The position numbers and the translations under genes were made by a program. This document shows positions 53,369-63,626 of a DNA stretch of 64,000 nucleotides, in pieces. The stretch's first letter is position 1; each line of letters starts with the position of its first letter. Under the pieces are notes generated by a model. It had not been told where the DNA came from. It saw only the letters and a list, made by a program, of their open reading frames with translations, and searched no databases. The stretch is from Lachnospiraceae bacterium (GTDB lineage: Bacteria; Bacillota; Clostridia; Lachnospirales; Lachnospiraceae), in NCBI GenBank assembly GCA_028689655.1, contig JAQVCT010000001.1, forward strand, positions 248,001-312,000. The letters are read 5' to 3'.

Positions 53369-53917
53369 TCATCTCTCTATACGAATCCAGAAATCATCCT
53401 CCGCCATGCGTCCCTCCGTCTTCTCGATAATGAGAAATGGATCATAGAAAGGCAGATCAAGCTCCCGCAGCAGCAGTTTCATCTTATCCCTGCTTTCCGG
53501 AAAACATCTTGATTTCAAAAATTCTTCATACATGGCAAAATCTGGATTTTCTTCTTTTCCAAAAGCACGGAACATCACGTGTTCCGTATAATTTTTAATG
53601 TGAATCTGCTTTTTCGCCTCATCAATATCGATCAATGTACAGGGTATGTCATCATGCATATACCACATGCGAACGGGAAATACTTTCTCTGGAACCATCA
53701 GCTCCTGCAGTAGCTCCGGATGCTTTCTCAGGCATTCCAGCAGGAGCACGACGGGACCTTTGATGGGCTGCTTACTCACTTCCCACCGTTCCACCGTAGG
53801 TTTCGAACTGTTAATGAACAGTGCGAACTCTTTCTGGGTCAGTCCCAGAAGCTTGCGAACTTCCTTGATATCTTCACCTGTTGTATATTCCGGAGTCATG
53901 TATTTTTTTTGATTCAT
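53369..53917 (-). CDS. XRE-family regulator with extra C-terminal domain
   Basis: Protein of 182 residues. HTH at about 17-63 (IKEVRKLLGLTQKEFALFINSSKPTVERWE). The last 105 residues form a second domain (RMWYMHDDIPCTLIDIDEAKKQIHI, EEFLKSRCFPESRDKMKLLL, IIEKTEGRMAEDDFWIRIER) that I have no name for. The partner kinase lacks the N-terminal part of HipA, so this domain may play an equivalent or antitoxin role; inference only. First gene of the two-gene module. Confidence 0.85.
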   Translation of the reverse strand: MNQKKYMTPEYTTGEDIKEVRKLLGLTQKEFALFINSSKPTVERWEVSKQPIKGPVVLLLECLRKHPELLQELMVPEKVFPVRMWYMHDDIPCTLIDIDEAKKQIHIKNYTEHVMFRAFGKEENPDFAMYEEFLKSRCFPESRDKMKLLLRELDLPFYDPFLIIEKTEGRMAEDDFWIRIER

Positions 53918-54186
53918 GATAATAACCTTCCCTTTCTCACGAGATCATATACGTTGCGTTTTAATAAACCATCATTTTAATTGTTTATATTGCTCACATT
54001 ACCCTTAATATGATGGCATCTCTATTATACCCCATTCTCTGTGAAAAATGCAATCATCGGTTAATGTATCCTGGAATCTCCTATTAAGATATGAGAAACG
54101 CGCTATGCGAGTTTCTTAAGTTGTCGCGGCATTCGTCAAATATTCGTGTAGGCACGATACGCTCCTCATTGCTCGCGCAAATCAAA

Positions 54187-54230
54187 ATCTGCGGTATTTC
54201 CTGACTTTTTCAAATCAGAATACCGCAGAT
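54187..54230. terminator. Terminator downstream of the DUF5722 gene
   Basis: ATCTGCGGTATT / AATACCGCAGAT perfect 12-bp stem, T-rich on both sides. It lies beyond the 153-bp element, which therefore sits between stop codon and terminator, as it does at pnuC. The rest of the 501-bp gap (53918-54418) holds only short imperfect palindromes such as GAAACGCGC...GCGAGTTTC near 54090. Confidence 0.8.
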
Positions 54231-54244
54231 CACATTTTTATCCA

Positions 54245-54397
54245 GTAACTATTCAGAGCCAGGCAAATTCATAAAAAAATGCGAATCATGCTTGCATGAG
54301 TGAGCTGATTTTTGTGAATTTATTTGGCGAAGTAACCACATAAACAAAAGGAAAGCTTCGAAGAAGCGATTTTGTGCATGGGGTTCTGAATAGTTAC
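54245..54397. repeat. 153-bp MITE-like element, copy 2
   Basis: Same ends (GTAACTATTCAGAGCC ... GGGTTCTGAATAGTTAC), length and orientation as copy 1 at 25281, with five substitutions. It begins 21 bp beyond the stop of the DUF5722 gene. Confidence 0.88.
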
Positions 54398-54418
54398 CAG
54401 TTACCTTATTTACTATTT

Positions 54419-56038
54419 TTATCTCGCCTGAATGGCTCCCAGGATATTGTAGCCCATAATAGTACTTGCATTACCTACATAGGCGGCTGCATTTGGACCA
54501 TCTGCATTTTTATAATACTCGTATGCGAGACGGTGGTTTCCACTCATGTCATCAAGACCGTGTGGTAATCCCTGTGCGATCTCAGCCGGTGTATCTGTCT
54601 GTCTGGTAAGCAGGAATGCATCAATGTGCTGATTGCTGGCTGCGGCTGTGTAACCAAATACTACAGCGGCTGCCTGTGCCTGCTCGCCCTGTGCTGCCGG
54701 GTAACCAACTTCACTACAGATAACGGAACGCACCTGACCATAAGGGGACACCATGGCTGGCTGGCATAAAAAGTCTGTCAGCACTTCCATGTTCTCCATG
54801 GTAAGGAATGGGGAATTCGTGGAATGTTTTACGAGATTCTTATAGTATGCATTATTTGCCCAGAATGCCGCATTGGTCAATGGTACCGGATGGGGATGAC
54901 AAGCTACGCCCCAGTCGATATTGCCCTGTGATGACATGCTGGCATTAAATGCTGTTAAAAGGTCTCTGCCGTCAAAGTTCCCCGGATCATTTCTGTTGCG
55001 ATCCCACTGCTGGTCAATGGATACATAGATATTTGCCTGTCCGTTTTCGCTCTTGATGGAGTTATAGAAAAGGCGAACTGCTTTTGCATATTCTGCTGCG
55101 TATGTATTCAGATCACCGATGGCGATGTAGTTCCATTGGGTTCTGGCTGTGACTTCATTTCCGATGACCCAGTTGTCTACTTTACCGTGACCTGTGTTGG
55201 AATATCTCTGTGCCAGGAAAGACCCGATGGCTGCCAGATGCTCTGCACCCGCCTGCTCTGCTGTGTTGAATGCATAGTAAGGACAGACTGAGCCGTCTCT
55301 TGCCAACGGATGAATGATATCTGCATAAGCTGCTGTATAGTTGCCTAATAATACTGCTGTTGTTGCGATCCCTTTGTTGGTCAATGTCTTAAATACCAGA
55401 TCGTACTCTGCCACGCAGAGACCGTTGAACTGATAGTTTTTACCATTGTAGGAATAGTTGATGGTAGGATAGCTTCCATTGGTGGTTGGTCCACAGATAT
55501 TTGCCAATGGAATGTTGTAGATTGCCTGTTTGATACCAAGATCAGCCAATTCTCCACCCTGGATCTTGTTGGGATCAACACATAATCCCTTTTTACCTGT
55601 AACAGTACGTCCTGTTGTGTGGCTTGCGCACGCTTCCGGATTGGTCACATAGCAGCCCTCACTTGCCTGTACTAACTGTCCACCCTGCTTTACTGCCACT
55701 ACAAATCTTGATAATAATGCAGAATTCGCCTGTCCTTTATTCAAAGGAACAGAAAATGCTGCCTGGGCTCCCGCTGGTGCCTGAGCCACCACATTGCCAT
55801 TCAATCCTGCTGCATATAACGGAACCTGCACCAGGTAGAACAGTCCGTCGTCACTGGCTGGGACACTGGACGCACTGGCTACAACTGCCACATTACTTCC
55901 AGAGATTGTACATTGCACAATGGATGCGCCATAGCCTGCTGCCTCTGCTGTACCTGCCGTTGGTGTCACCAGTCCTGACAGGGCCAGTGCCACCGTTAAA
56001 ATAAGGGCAGATACCATTGCTGTTAGTTTCTTCTTCAT
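54419..56038 (-). CDS. Secreted DUF5722 protein, probable glycosidase fold
   Basis: Protein of 539 residues with a clear signal peptide (MKKKLTAMVSALILTVALAL, cleavage near AEA). Residues 35-130 form a beta-sandwich-like region; the rest looks like a TIM barrel. VIGNEVTARTQWNY gives a Glu after Asn as in the acid/base of clan GH-A enzymes, and ICSEVGYPAAQ offers a second Glu as nucleophile. I recognise the family as DUF5722; a glycan-hydrolase role is inferred from these motifs. Stands alone, with terminator downstream. Confidence 0.8.
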   Translation of the reverse strand: MKKKLTAMVSALILTVALALSGLVTPTAGTAEAAGYGASIVQCTISGSNVAVVASASSVPASDDGLFYLVQVPLYAAGLNGNVVAQAPAGAQAAFSVPLNKGQANSALLSRFVVAVKQGGQLVQASEGCYVTNPEACASHTTGRTVTGKKGLCVDPNKIQGGELADLGIKQAIYNIPLANICGPTTNGSYPTINYSYNGKNYQFNGLCVAEYDLVFKTLTNKGIATTAVLLGNYTAAYADIIHPLARDGSVCPYYAFNTAEQAGAEHLAAIGSFLAQRYSNTGHGKVDNWVIGNEVTARTQWNYIAIGDLNTYAAEYAKAVRLFYNSIKSENGQANIYVSIDQQWDRNRNDPGNFDGRDLLTAFNASMSSQGNIDWGVACHPHPVPLTNAAFWANNAYYKNLVKHSTNSPFLTMENMEVLTDFLCQPAMVSPYGQVRSVICSEVGYPAAQGEQAQAAAVVFGYTAAASNQHIDAFLLTRQTDTPAEIAQGLPHGLDDMSGNHRLAYEYYKNADGPNAAAYVGNASTIMGYNILGAIQAR

Positions 56039-56183
56039 ACTAGTATATTATCCTCCTTGATCATAAGATGTCTATCTTCGTTATTATATCTTAAATATTC
56101 CTTAATTTCCATCCAATTTTGCGATAAAATACTAATATTTAGAAAAATTGTATTTATATGTGAATGCTCCACATATATACTGC

Positions 56184-59100
56184 CTACTGGTTTTGTTTTG
56201 TGTCCTCCCTATCTTCTATTTCTTCCAATTCACATTGTTTTTCGCCAATTCTCTTTTTCTTTTTCATATAGCGAATGCCTGCTGCCAGAATCACAATGAC
56301 AATCACTGCCACCACTGCTACATTTCTTATGATGTGATCTTTTGTAATTACTGCAAATTTTCCTGATCCATTCATAACAAATACCAGATATCTGCCATCT
56401 CTCTGTGTTGCCACCGGGACATATTGATCTCCCTGATATACTGCAATTGCGACATCTTTTCCATAATCATCCGCCAGCACTCTCACCTTCACGGCTCCCA
56501 CAGGAATGGTATTCTGGGAGGCGATGGAGTAGGTGTAGACATCCCGGATCTTATATCCTGAAAGTGCCGCTGTAGGATTCTGTTCTTTGTTATACCGTAA
56601 TACCGTATCCTTATAGAAATCACCCGATAACAGTAACACAGGGATCTTTTCATCTGATGAGATCGTCGTTGTCCAGGTATCATAGATGCCATGTATCGTT
56701 TTATTTCTGTTAATGCTTCTAAGATCCACGTTTTCCCAATATCCCGCTTTTCCATCAACGGTAGGTAATTCCGGGTAGTCTTCCGGTTTGATCTGATCCC
56801 CATACTTGCAGGTCAGCTTTTTAATGACTTTATTATCCACCACGAATTTGATCTGGAAATTATAGAATTCCATAGGAATCTCCGGCATAGCAGTCAACTG
56901 GTCATAGGTGAGTGCTGTCGCTTCCTTCTCATAGCTGAGATTGTTCACAGCTCCGACCCCTTCATTGACAAAATAGTTCCCCGAGATCTCTCCATCATCC
57001 TCCGCTTTACCGGCTATGATACCTTTACTGTCTCCCTCCGCATTCCGAACTCCAGCCATTGCAGTATTATTTTTCAGATGTTTACCATAGCCTGCAATAC
57101 CGCCACAGTAATTATTTCCTGTGATATCACAGAGCGCATAGCTGTCACGAATCATAAATTTACTCTTGCCTGCGATTCCACCAGTGTAATCTCCATCGGT
57201 GGTCTCCACGTTTCCGTAGTTGGCGGATGCGATGACCGCTCCCACGTCAGAGCGTCCTACGATACCTCCTGCATAATCATTTCTCACCACCACATCACTG
57301 AGATTCTTGCACTCCCTGATGATGGCTGTCTCCTTTTTATCACTGTCCAGGCTTCTGTCACCTAACTTCACCACGTCAAACTCTGACTCCGCATCCGTCA
57401 CCACCATCATGGAACCCGCAATACCACCGCCATTAATATCTGCACTGACCTCACCTTCATTGCGGCACTGCATTACTTTTCCCGTGGTGGGATTCGTGTC
57501 ATCTGTATCTGACAGATCTTCCACCAGATCCTCTTCGTCCCAGTCTTTATTTAACTTCCTATTGAGCTCATCGATGCCGTCCGACATGGTATCATTGATC
57601 AGATGGAGCTGTGCCTGAATCTGATCCATCTCCCCTCTGATATCTGATCGGGAATTTTTCAGATCCTCCGATAATTTGTCGAAGGAACCGGAGATGTAAT
57701 CTCCCTGTGCAGACAAGTCTGTGTCCATGTTGTCCAGATCATCTTTCAGGCGGTCTCTGTGGTATCTGACAAAGGATTTCAGCTCTTTCATCTGACCTTT
57801 CAGATCCTCCATGTGATTCAGGAACTCATATTTATCATCATGAAAGTCTTTCATGACTTTATCGATTTTGTCGCCCTGTGCCTCCATATCCTTTATCACT
57901 GCTTCCATCTCTGCATTGAGCTTTGTGATTTCTGCTACGCATTGTTGTATTTCCGCTTTATACTCTTCCTCAGATTTTGAAGGTGCTCCTGTATTAAAAG
58001 AAGTGGATGCACCGATATCCTGTGAGTCAGAATCGGTTCCGCCCTCGCTGCCTGATCCTGCTCCAGTTCCGTTTCCTGTTCCATTCTCCGTTCCACTTCC
58101 GGTATCTGATCCTGTTCCGCTCTCTGTTCCACTTCCGGTATCTGATCCTGTTCCGTTCTCTGTTCCATTTCCGGTATCTGATCCTGTTCCGTTCTCTGTT
58201 CCATTTCCAGTACCTGATCCCGTTCCGCTCTCTGTTCCACTTCCGGTATCTGATCCTGTTCCGCTCTCTGTTCCACTTCCGTTCTCTGTTCCATTTCCAG
58301 TACCTGATCCTGTTCCGTTCTCTGTTCCATTTCCAGTACCTGATCCTGTTCCGTTCTCTGTTCCGTTTCCAGTACCTGTTCCGGTTCCCGTTCCGTTCTC
58401 TGTTCCACTTCCGGTATCTGATCCTGTTCCGCTCTCTGTTCCACTTCCTGTTCCGGTTCCATTCTCCGTTCCGGTTCCTGCTCCATTTTCTGTGTCATCG
58501 GTAATGGTACCGTCCTCTACAACCTCCGGTATGATGATTGTTATGGGCACATCCGCCGGAGCCTCAGCAGGTAACTGCGGCAGTCCTCCTGTATCGGATA
58601 TTTTCCCGATGATGATCTGAAGGAAATCTGCTGTGATCGTTGCCTGATATTTTGACATCTTTGCCATAATTACTGCTAATTTCTTCCCATCACCAGAAAG
58701 TTTATCCAATGCTTCCTTCGCTTTATCATCCCGAATATCTAGTTTTAATTCATCTATGATATTACTGATATTATCCGATCTGCCATCCAGACCATTGCTA
58801 AAGTCATCTCCCTTGGTCTTATAGTAATCTTTATAATTTTGAAGAGACTTACGATATACTTTTAAGCTTTCACGAATATTATCCATATTATCAATTGCAG
58901 TGTCCCCTGCCGTCTCAGATTTATCCGACAGTTCATCCACGAGATTCAGCATGGTGCTCATCTCATCCTGCAGCTTATTGGCTGTATCCTCCGTGTAGCT
59001 CACTTCCACCAATGGCTCCAGAATTCCCACGATACCACCGATATCTTTTCTTCCTTTTACCCGTCCGAAGTTATTGCAATTGGTTAAAACTCCTCTCTCG

Positions 59101-60071
59101 TAGCCTGCCACACCGCCTATGGTATAGCCCATATGCTCATGCCCTATGTCTGCGAAATTTTCACATCCGGATATGACACCTGATGACACGCCCGCAATTC
59201 CCCCGATGTAATTAATTTTTTTCACATCCTGGAGATCTTTTTTGATCTGATCTCTATCCAGTGACAGATCCGGTATGGAGAAATCAGTAATATCCTCATC
59301 TCCATAGTCATAGACGGTGTCATCTCCTGTGTTGATATCTCCCTGATTTGTACTGTTCTGGATAATCCCTTCATTAAATCCGGCAATTCCACCGGTTCTC
59401 TTAGTTCCCATGAGCACTGCCTCATTATTACATGTCATGATCTTACCGGATGTATCGTTATGACCGACGATTCCCCCTGCCACCTGCTGGGCAATGATCT
59501 TACCGGTAAAAGTACAGCTCTGAATCAGTCCTCTGTTGGTTCCTGCAATTCCACCTACATTTTCCTTTTTCTCCGTCTGGGTCAGTTCCCCTGCCACGGT
59601 AAGGTTATAGATCTTTCCCGTCTCCTCCACGAACTGGATGAATCCGCTGTCCTCCCCATAGTTGGTCAGTCTCAGCCCTTTGATGGTATGTCCATTGCCA
59701 TCCAGTTCTCCTGCAAAAATAGCGATGGGCTTAAAGCCTGACCCATTGAGGTCAATGTCGTTCTGCAGCACAAATTTTTTATGTAAGGTATAGGTATCAT
59801 TGACACTGTTGGTTGCAAGGGTCTTTAGATCCTGGGCGTTTTCTATCAGAATCGTCTCCGTGATACTGTCGTCCTGCTCTGTGGATTCCTCTGATGTATC
59901 CGCTGCTCCATCTGCCTTCTCATCTGATTTTTCATCCGATTTTTCTGTGGCATATGCCATCATGGGATTACTGATGACGGTGGTTCCTCCCACAGTAAGG
60001 CTTAACAGAATGGCGAGGATACGACAGATTGTTCTATGACTCATACTCTTTTCCGCTTTATTCATTTTCAT
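56184..60071 (-). CDS. Large GLUG-repeat, coiled-coil surface protein
   Basis: Protein of 1295 residues: signal peptide (about 14-42), two blocks of GLUG-type beta-helix repeats (about 160-350: [30 protein letters not shown]; about 880-1010: [29 protein letters not shown]). Between them are coiled coils (about 360-490 and 700-860) and a Gly/Thr/Ser/Asn/Glu low-complexity stalk (about 525-675). A C-terminal TM helix near 1240-1262 is followed by KKKKR and a short cytosolic tail. The ATG has AGGAGG nine nt upstream and lies 14 nt inside the RND gene, so the two are translationally coupled. Probably the partner of that exporter in the envelope. Confidence 0.85.
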   Translation of the reverse strand: MKMNKAEKSMSHRTICRILAILLSLTVGGTTVISNPMMAYATEKSDEKSDEKADGAADTSEESTEQDDSITETILIENAQDLKTLATNSVNDTYTLHKKFVLQNDIDLNGSGFKPIAIFAGELDGNGHTIKGLRLTNYGEDSGFIQFVEETGKIYNLTVAGELTQTEKKENVGGIAGTNRGLIQSCTFTGKIIAQQVAGGIVGHNDTSGKIMTCNNEAVLMGTKRTGGIAGFNEGIIQNSTNQGDINTGDDTVYDYGDEDITDFSIPDLSLDRDQIKKDLQDVKKINYIGGIAGVSSGVISGCENFADIGHEHMGYTIGGVAGYERGVLTNCNNFGRVKGRKDIGGIVGILEPLVEVSYTEDTANKLQDEMSTMLNLVDELSDKSETAGDTAIDNMDNIRESLKVYRKSLQNYKDYYKTKGDDFSNGLDGRSDNISNIIDELKLDIRDDKAKEALDKLSGDGKKLAVIMAKMSKYQATITADFLQIIIGKISDTGGLPQLPAEAPADVPITIIIPEVVEDGTITDDTENGAGTGTENGTGTGSGTESGTGSDTGSGTENGTGTGTGTGNGTENGTGSGTGNGTENGTGSGTGNGTENGSGTESGTGSDTGSGTESGTGSGTGNGTENGTGSDTGNGTENGTGSDTGSGTESGTGSDTGSGTENGTGNGTGAGSGSEGGTDSDSQDIGASTSFNTGAPSKSEEEYKAEIQQCVAEITKLNAEMEAVIKDMEAQGDKIDKVMKDFHDDKYEFLNHMEDLKGQMKELKSFVRYHRDRLKDDLDNMDTDLSAQGDYISGSFDKLSEDLKNSRSDIRGEMDQIQAQLHLINDTMSDGIDELNRKLNKDWDEEDLVEDLSDTDDTNPTTGKVMQCRNEGEVSADINGGGIAGSMMVVTDAESEFDVVKLGDRSLDSDKKETAIIRECKNLSDVVVRNDYAGGIVGRSDVGAVIASANYGNVETTDGDYTGGIAGKSKFMIRDSYALCDITGNNYCGGIAGYGKHLKNNTAMAGVRNAEGDSKGIIAGKAEDDGEISGNYFVNEGVGAVNNLSYEKEATALTYDQLTAMPEIPMEFYNFQIKFVVDNKVIKKLTCKYGDQIKPEDYPELPTVDGKAGYWENVDLRSINRNKTIHGIYDTWTTTISSDEKIPVLLLSGDFYKDTVLRYNKEQNPTAALSGYKIRDVYTYSIASQNTIPVGAVKVRVLADDYGKDVAIAVYQGDQYVPVATQRDGRYLVFVMNGSGKFAVITKDHIIRNVAVVAVIVIVILAAGIRYMKKKKRIGEKQCELEEIEDREDTKQNQ
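58040..58500 (-). repeat. Coding tandem repeats (Gly-Thr/Ser-rich stalk)
   Basis: About 460 bp of imperfect 6-, 12- and 24-36-bp repeats encoding GTGSGTE, GTGSDTG and GTGNGTE units within the GLUG protein. Recombination could easily change stalk length. Open frames on the other strand in this region (Pro/Val/Phe-rich) are by-products. Confidence 0.93.
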
Positions 60072-62589
60072 TGTCGTCGTCCTCCTGTTCCTCTACCGAT
60101 CCCGGTATTCGGTTCCGGTCTAATATAACATGTGTGTCACTTTTCATAGTCAGATCCATATCTCCCATGAGAATACCTGTCACATCCGCATCGATGGTTC
60201 CGCAGAAGTAACCTTTCACGTGTCCATTGAATCGCACGATATCTCTTCTTCTCTGGATAGTACTGTTATTTTCTTCCTCTTTACTCATGGAGAAAGAAGT
60301 GCGGTCTATAATGAAGTCCCCCATAAACAGGATCTGTGGCAGAACAGTCATGACCAGAATGATAGATACCAGTGTACCCACTCCCAGAGTAGTTCCCAGA
60401 GATGCAATAACCGGGTTGCTGGTCAAATATCCGATGACAAATCCGGCACTTGTCATGATTGATCCTGAGGTAATGATGGTAGGAAATGCCTGATTCAGGG
60501 TCTTGACAATCGCATCCTTTTTCGTCTTCTCCGTGTTGCGAAGTGCCATGTAGCGACTGGTAATGACGATGGCATAGTCAATGGTGGCACCCATCTGGAT
60601 AGAACTTACGACGAGGTAACTGAGGAAATACATGGTAGTTCCCATAAGGTACGGTCTGGCGAAAGTGATCCAGATACTTCCCTGAATGGTCAATACCAGC
60701 ATGAAGGGAAGTCCTACCGACTGGAACGTGAACAGTAGGATAATCCCTACAAATAATGCAGTCAGTATACTGATCAGCGTATTATCGTTGGAGAAGGATT
60801 TACTCAGATCATAATCACTGGTAGAGTCACCCACTACATAGATCGGTTGGTCATAATATGTCTGGGCTATATTATGTAACTGATCTACGATCTTAAAAGT
60901 AGCCTCCCCCTCTACAGGTCCTTTCACTGCCAGGACGATTCTGGAGTAATCCTCGCCCTCCAACTGTTTTCTGGCATCCGTCACATCATGATACATATCA
61001 TCGATATCTTTTGACTTCTCTTCATCTATATGGATACCGCCTTTTTCCTTCTGTTCATGGATAAAATCAATCATAGAAATGACAGGAATGTCATAATCAT
61101 CCAGGCTGCTCATAAAGGCGCCATATTCTTCCTTATCGATGGCGTATGCCTGATACAGCAGTTTGGAAAGATCCAGGTCTATATCTGCCACCTCTGCAAA
61201 TTGTCTTGGGGTCAGGGAATCTGTGAGCACATACTGATCATCATCCCCCACCTTGATATTGGCAAGACCCAGTACCGAATCCACTTCATCGATATTCTCC
61301 ACCACGGAAATGATCTCTGCTTCCTTTTGATAATCTCCTTTCGGCAATACGATAGCCAGTGTATTGGTGGTATCAAAATCCTGTGCGATTCGATCACGGG
61401 ATGCCAGATACTCATCTTTAATCCTGGACTGCACCGAGGAGTTATCGAATATATATGGACACTTATTGGCATAGATGCATCCAAATATTAACACTACGAT
61501 AAAGATGGGCGGGAATATGTATCTGGTCTTCACCACAAATTTACCCCATGCAGTGATATCAGGGACAAAATTATTATGTCTTGTCTTATCGATTGCTTTA
61601 TTGAACATCATGATCAATGCAGGCATAAAACAGAATACGGATAACATACTCAAAATAATCGCCTTGGTCAGCACACGTCCCAGATCCATACCAATTCCGA
61701 ACTGCATGAACATCAATGCGACCATTCCGGATATGGTGGTCAGACTGCTGGAAGATATCTCAGGGATTGCTTTTGACAATGCCTCGATCAGTGCGCCTCT
61801 GGTCTCCATGTGCTCCTTCTCTTCCATAAAACGGTGAAAAAGGATGATGGCATAATCAATTGCCAGTGCCAGCTGCAGGACCACGCCCACTGCATTGGTA
61901 ATAAAGGAAATATCCTTGAACCAGAAGTTCGTTCCCATGTTCAGGAGTGCTGCCATACCGAAGGTCAGCATGAAGATCAGGATCTCCATATAGGTGGTGG
62001 AGGTAAATAGCAGGACTGCTGTTATGATGATCACCACGATAATAAGGATGACTTTCATATCCTCTTTCAGGCTCTTGGAATCATCTTTATCAACGGTGGA
62101 GTATACATAGCTGTCATAGTCAGCGATCTTCTCACGAATCTCTGCCATCGCCTGCTGGCTCAGTTCACTCTCCTCCGGTTCATCCATGGTAAATGTGAAC
62201 AGCGCCGCTGAATCTTTATAGTAATCTTCTAATTCATCATCCTCATAGGTATTGTCCTCATCATCTGCATCGTAGAACTTTATCTCTGATACCCCTTTGA
62301 TGTCCGCCAGTTCTTTGGACAATGCCAGGGCTTTCTCATAGGTGATGTTGGTGATCATGACTTTACCGGAACCCATGGTAATGAATTGCTCATCCATGAT
62401 ATCCACACCTTGACGCGTCTCGGTGGTCTTCGGCAGGTATTCCTTCAGATCGTCAATCACATTTACCTTTGATATGGAAGTGGTACAGTAAATCGACGCT
62501 AATATAAATAGTACGAAAAATGCCTTTCTCTTGTCTACGATAAAGGTTGCTATTTTCTTCATCATGTTGTTTTCATTGTTGTCTTTCAT
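60058..62589 (-). CDS. RND/MMPL-family transporter
   Basis: Membrane exporter of 843 residues with two repeats of six TM helices and large extracytoplasmic loops. [14 protein letters not shown] and [14 protein letters not shown] are the paired TM4/TM10 motifs with the proton-relay Asp. The N-terminus (about 20-40) is the first TM helix, and a charged tail of 90 residues ([10 protein letters not shown], acidic end) lies in the cytosol. The ATG at 62589 after GAGAGGAAG is used; 27 extra codons upstream have no ribosome site. Operon with the GLUG protein, divergent from tetR. Cargo is unknown: lipid, glycolipid or peptide are possible. Confidence 0.9.
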   Translation of the reverse strand: MKDNNENNMMKKIATFIVDKRKAFFVLFILASIYCTTSISKVNVIDDLKEYLPKTTETRQGVDIMDEQFITMGSGKVMITNITYEKALALSKELADIKGVSEIKFYDADDEDNTYEDDELEDYYKDSAALFTFTMDEPEESELSQQAMAEIREKIADYDSYVYSTVDKDDSKSLKEDMKVILIIVVIIITAVLLFTSTTYMEILIFMLTFGMAALLNMGTNFWFKDISFITNAVGVVLQLALAIDYAIILFHRFMEEKEHMETRGALIEALSKAIPEISSSSLTTISGMVALMFMQFGIGMDLGRVLTKAIILSMLSVFCFMPALIMMFNKAIDKTRHNNFVPDITAWGKFVVKTRYIFPPIFIVVLIFGCIYANKCPYIFDNSSVQSRIKDEYLASRDRIAQDFDTTNTLAIVLPKGDYQKEAEIISVVENIDEVDSVLGLANIKVGDDDQYVLTDSLTPRQFAEVADIDLDLSKLLYQAYAIDKEEYGAFMSSLDDYDIPVISMIDFIHEQKEKGGIHIDEEKSKDIDDMYHDVTDARKQLEGEDYSRIVLAVKGPVEGEATFKIVDQLHNIAQTYYDQPIYVVGDSTSDYDLSKSFSNDNTLISILTALFVGIILLFTFQSVGLPFMLVLTIQGSIWITFARPYLMGTTMYFLSYLVVSSIQMGATIDYAIVITSRYMALRNTEKTKKDAIVKTLNQAFPTIITSGSIMTSAGFVIGYLTSNPVIASLGTTLGVGTLVSIILVMTVLPQILFMGDFIIDRTSFSMSKEEENNSTIQRRRDIVRFNGHVKGYFCGTIDADVTGILMGDMDLTMKSDTHVILDRNRIPGSVEEQEDDDNENE

Positions 62590-62694
62590 GGAAGTCTTCC
62601 TCTCATTTTCTATTCTTTGTCTTTGATAATTTCTCTGTGCATTTATTAACTCATGTATTTTAATTGACATTTGTTGATTAATTAACTATACTGT

Positions 62695-62723
62695 ATTATA
62701 ATAACAAATGTCGAGAAGTACAA
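62695..62723 (-). promoter_or_regulatory. Promoter of the RND-GLUG operon
   Basis: Minus strand TTGTAC (62718-62723), 17 bp, TATAAT (62695-62700). ACAATA (62721) and TATTGT (62741) lie as outer arms of a 27-bp imperfect dyad over the -35, a possible TetR site. Transcription would start about 100 bp before the chosen ATG. Confidence 0.75.
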
Positions 62724-62846
62724 TAGACAATTTTACCAATTATTGTTTTTTAATGAACAGTTATATGTAAAAATGCTTAACAACGCAAATAATATATAAA
62801 GTTTTAATAATTAGGAACTTTTTACAGGAAAGAAAGAGAGAAATAT

Positions 62847-63422
62847 ATGAACGAAGTGGGAAAAAAAATGGACAGGCGTGTGCGAAAGACCAAGAAACAG
62901 CTCTTAGTAGCTCTGACCACGCTTATGGAGACGAAGGAAATCAAAAATATCTCCGTGAAGGAATTGACTGATCTGGCAGATATGAATCGGGGGACTTTTT
63001 ATCTGCATTATAAGGATGTCTTTCATATGGTAGAAAGTGTGGAGAACGAATTTTTTCAGGAACTGACCGATATTCTGGATCACACCTTTCTGGGGGATTC
63101 TCTCCCGGTACCTTTGGATGTGCTGACGGACATCTTTGCCTCTTTATCCGAAAATCGGGAAATATGTACCGCCCTGCTGGGTCCTCACGGGGATATGGCT
63201 TTTGTGAATAAGGCCACCGACCTGGTGGAAAAATATATTCTGAACTGTTGGAATAAGATGAATTACAACAGTGAGAATTTTCAATTCTATTTCTCATTCA
63301 TTATCTCGGGATGTGTTGGCATGATGCGCGAGTGGGTCGCCAGTGACTTCCACATGAGCAGTGATAAAATCGCACACCTCGCCAATGATATGGTGGTGTC
63401 CGGCATCAAGACATTTTGCTGA
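62847..63422 (+). CDS. TetR-family regulator
   Basis: Regulator of 191 residues. N-terminal HTH: RKTKKQLLVALTTLMETKEIKNISVKELTDLADMNRGTFYLHYKD, typical of TetR; the C-terminal domain (FSFIISGCVGMMREWVAS) resembles the TetR_C_8/AcrR-like group of Firmicutes. Divergent from the RND-GLUG operon with 257 bp between starts, so it most likely represses that exporter until a ligand binds. A later ATG (MDRRVRK) is a possible start. Confidence 0.92.
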   Translation: MNEVGKKMDRRVRKTKKQLLVALTTLMETKEIKNISVKELTDLADMNRGTFYLHYKDVFHMVESVENEFFQELTDILDHTFLGDSLPVPLDVLTDIFASLSENREICTALLGPHGDMAFVNKATDLVEKYILNCWNKMNYNSENFQFYFSFIISGCVGMMREWVASDFHMSSDKIAHLANDMVVSGIKTFC

Positions 63423-63430
63423 TTCATGAG

Positions 63431-63540
63431 TACAAAGTGTCTTCGGCACTCTCGTGCTACCACTACTTTATAGACACTTTGGACGGATCTTAGCAGTATC
63501 GAAGATGCTTTAATAGGAAATTTCAGAGGAATTTCCTATT
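63431..63540 (+). repeat. Modular multi-hairpin element, short form
   Basis: ACAAAGTGTCTTCGGCACTC ... GACACTTTGGA, then TTAGCAGTATCGAAGATGCT, then ATAGGAAATTTCAGAGGAAT-TTCCTAT. Same first and last modules as 36042-36209, without its central hairpins. It starts 8 bp after the tetR stop. Confidence 0.8.
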
Positions 63541-63550
63541 AAAGCAAAAC

Positions 63551-63580
63551 AAACCCCAGAGCATGCTCCGGGGTTCGTTT
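63551..63580. terminator. Bidirectional terminator between tetR and the P-II gene
   Basis: ACCCCAGAGC / GCTCCGGGGT stem with a short AT loop, T-rich on both sides, between convergent genes. Confidence 0.88.
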
Positions 63581-63626
63581 TACTATATAAACTATAAGGG
63601 ATTAGGTAAACGCTATGATAACTGCC

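Noticed and set aside
57853-58620. Long plus-strand open frame rich in Pro, Val, Phe and Ser
   Set aside because: It is the antisense of the GTGSGTE-type repeats of the GLUG protein. No ribosome site, and composition comes from the repeats.
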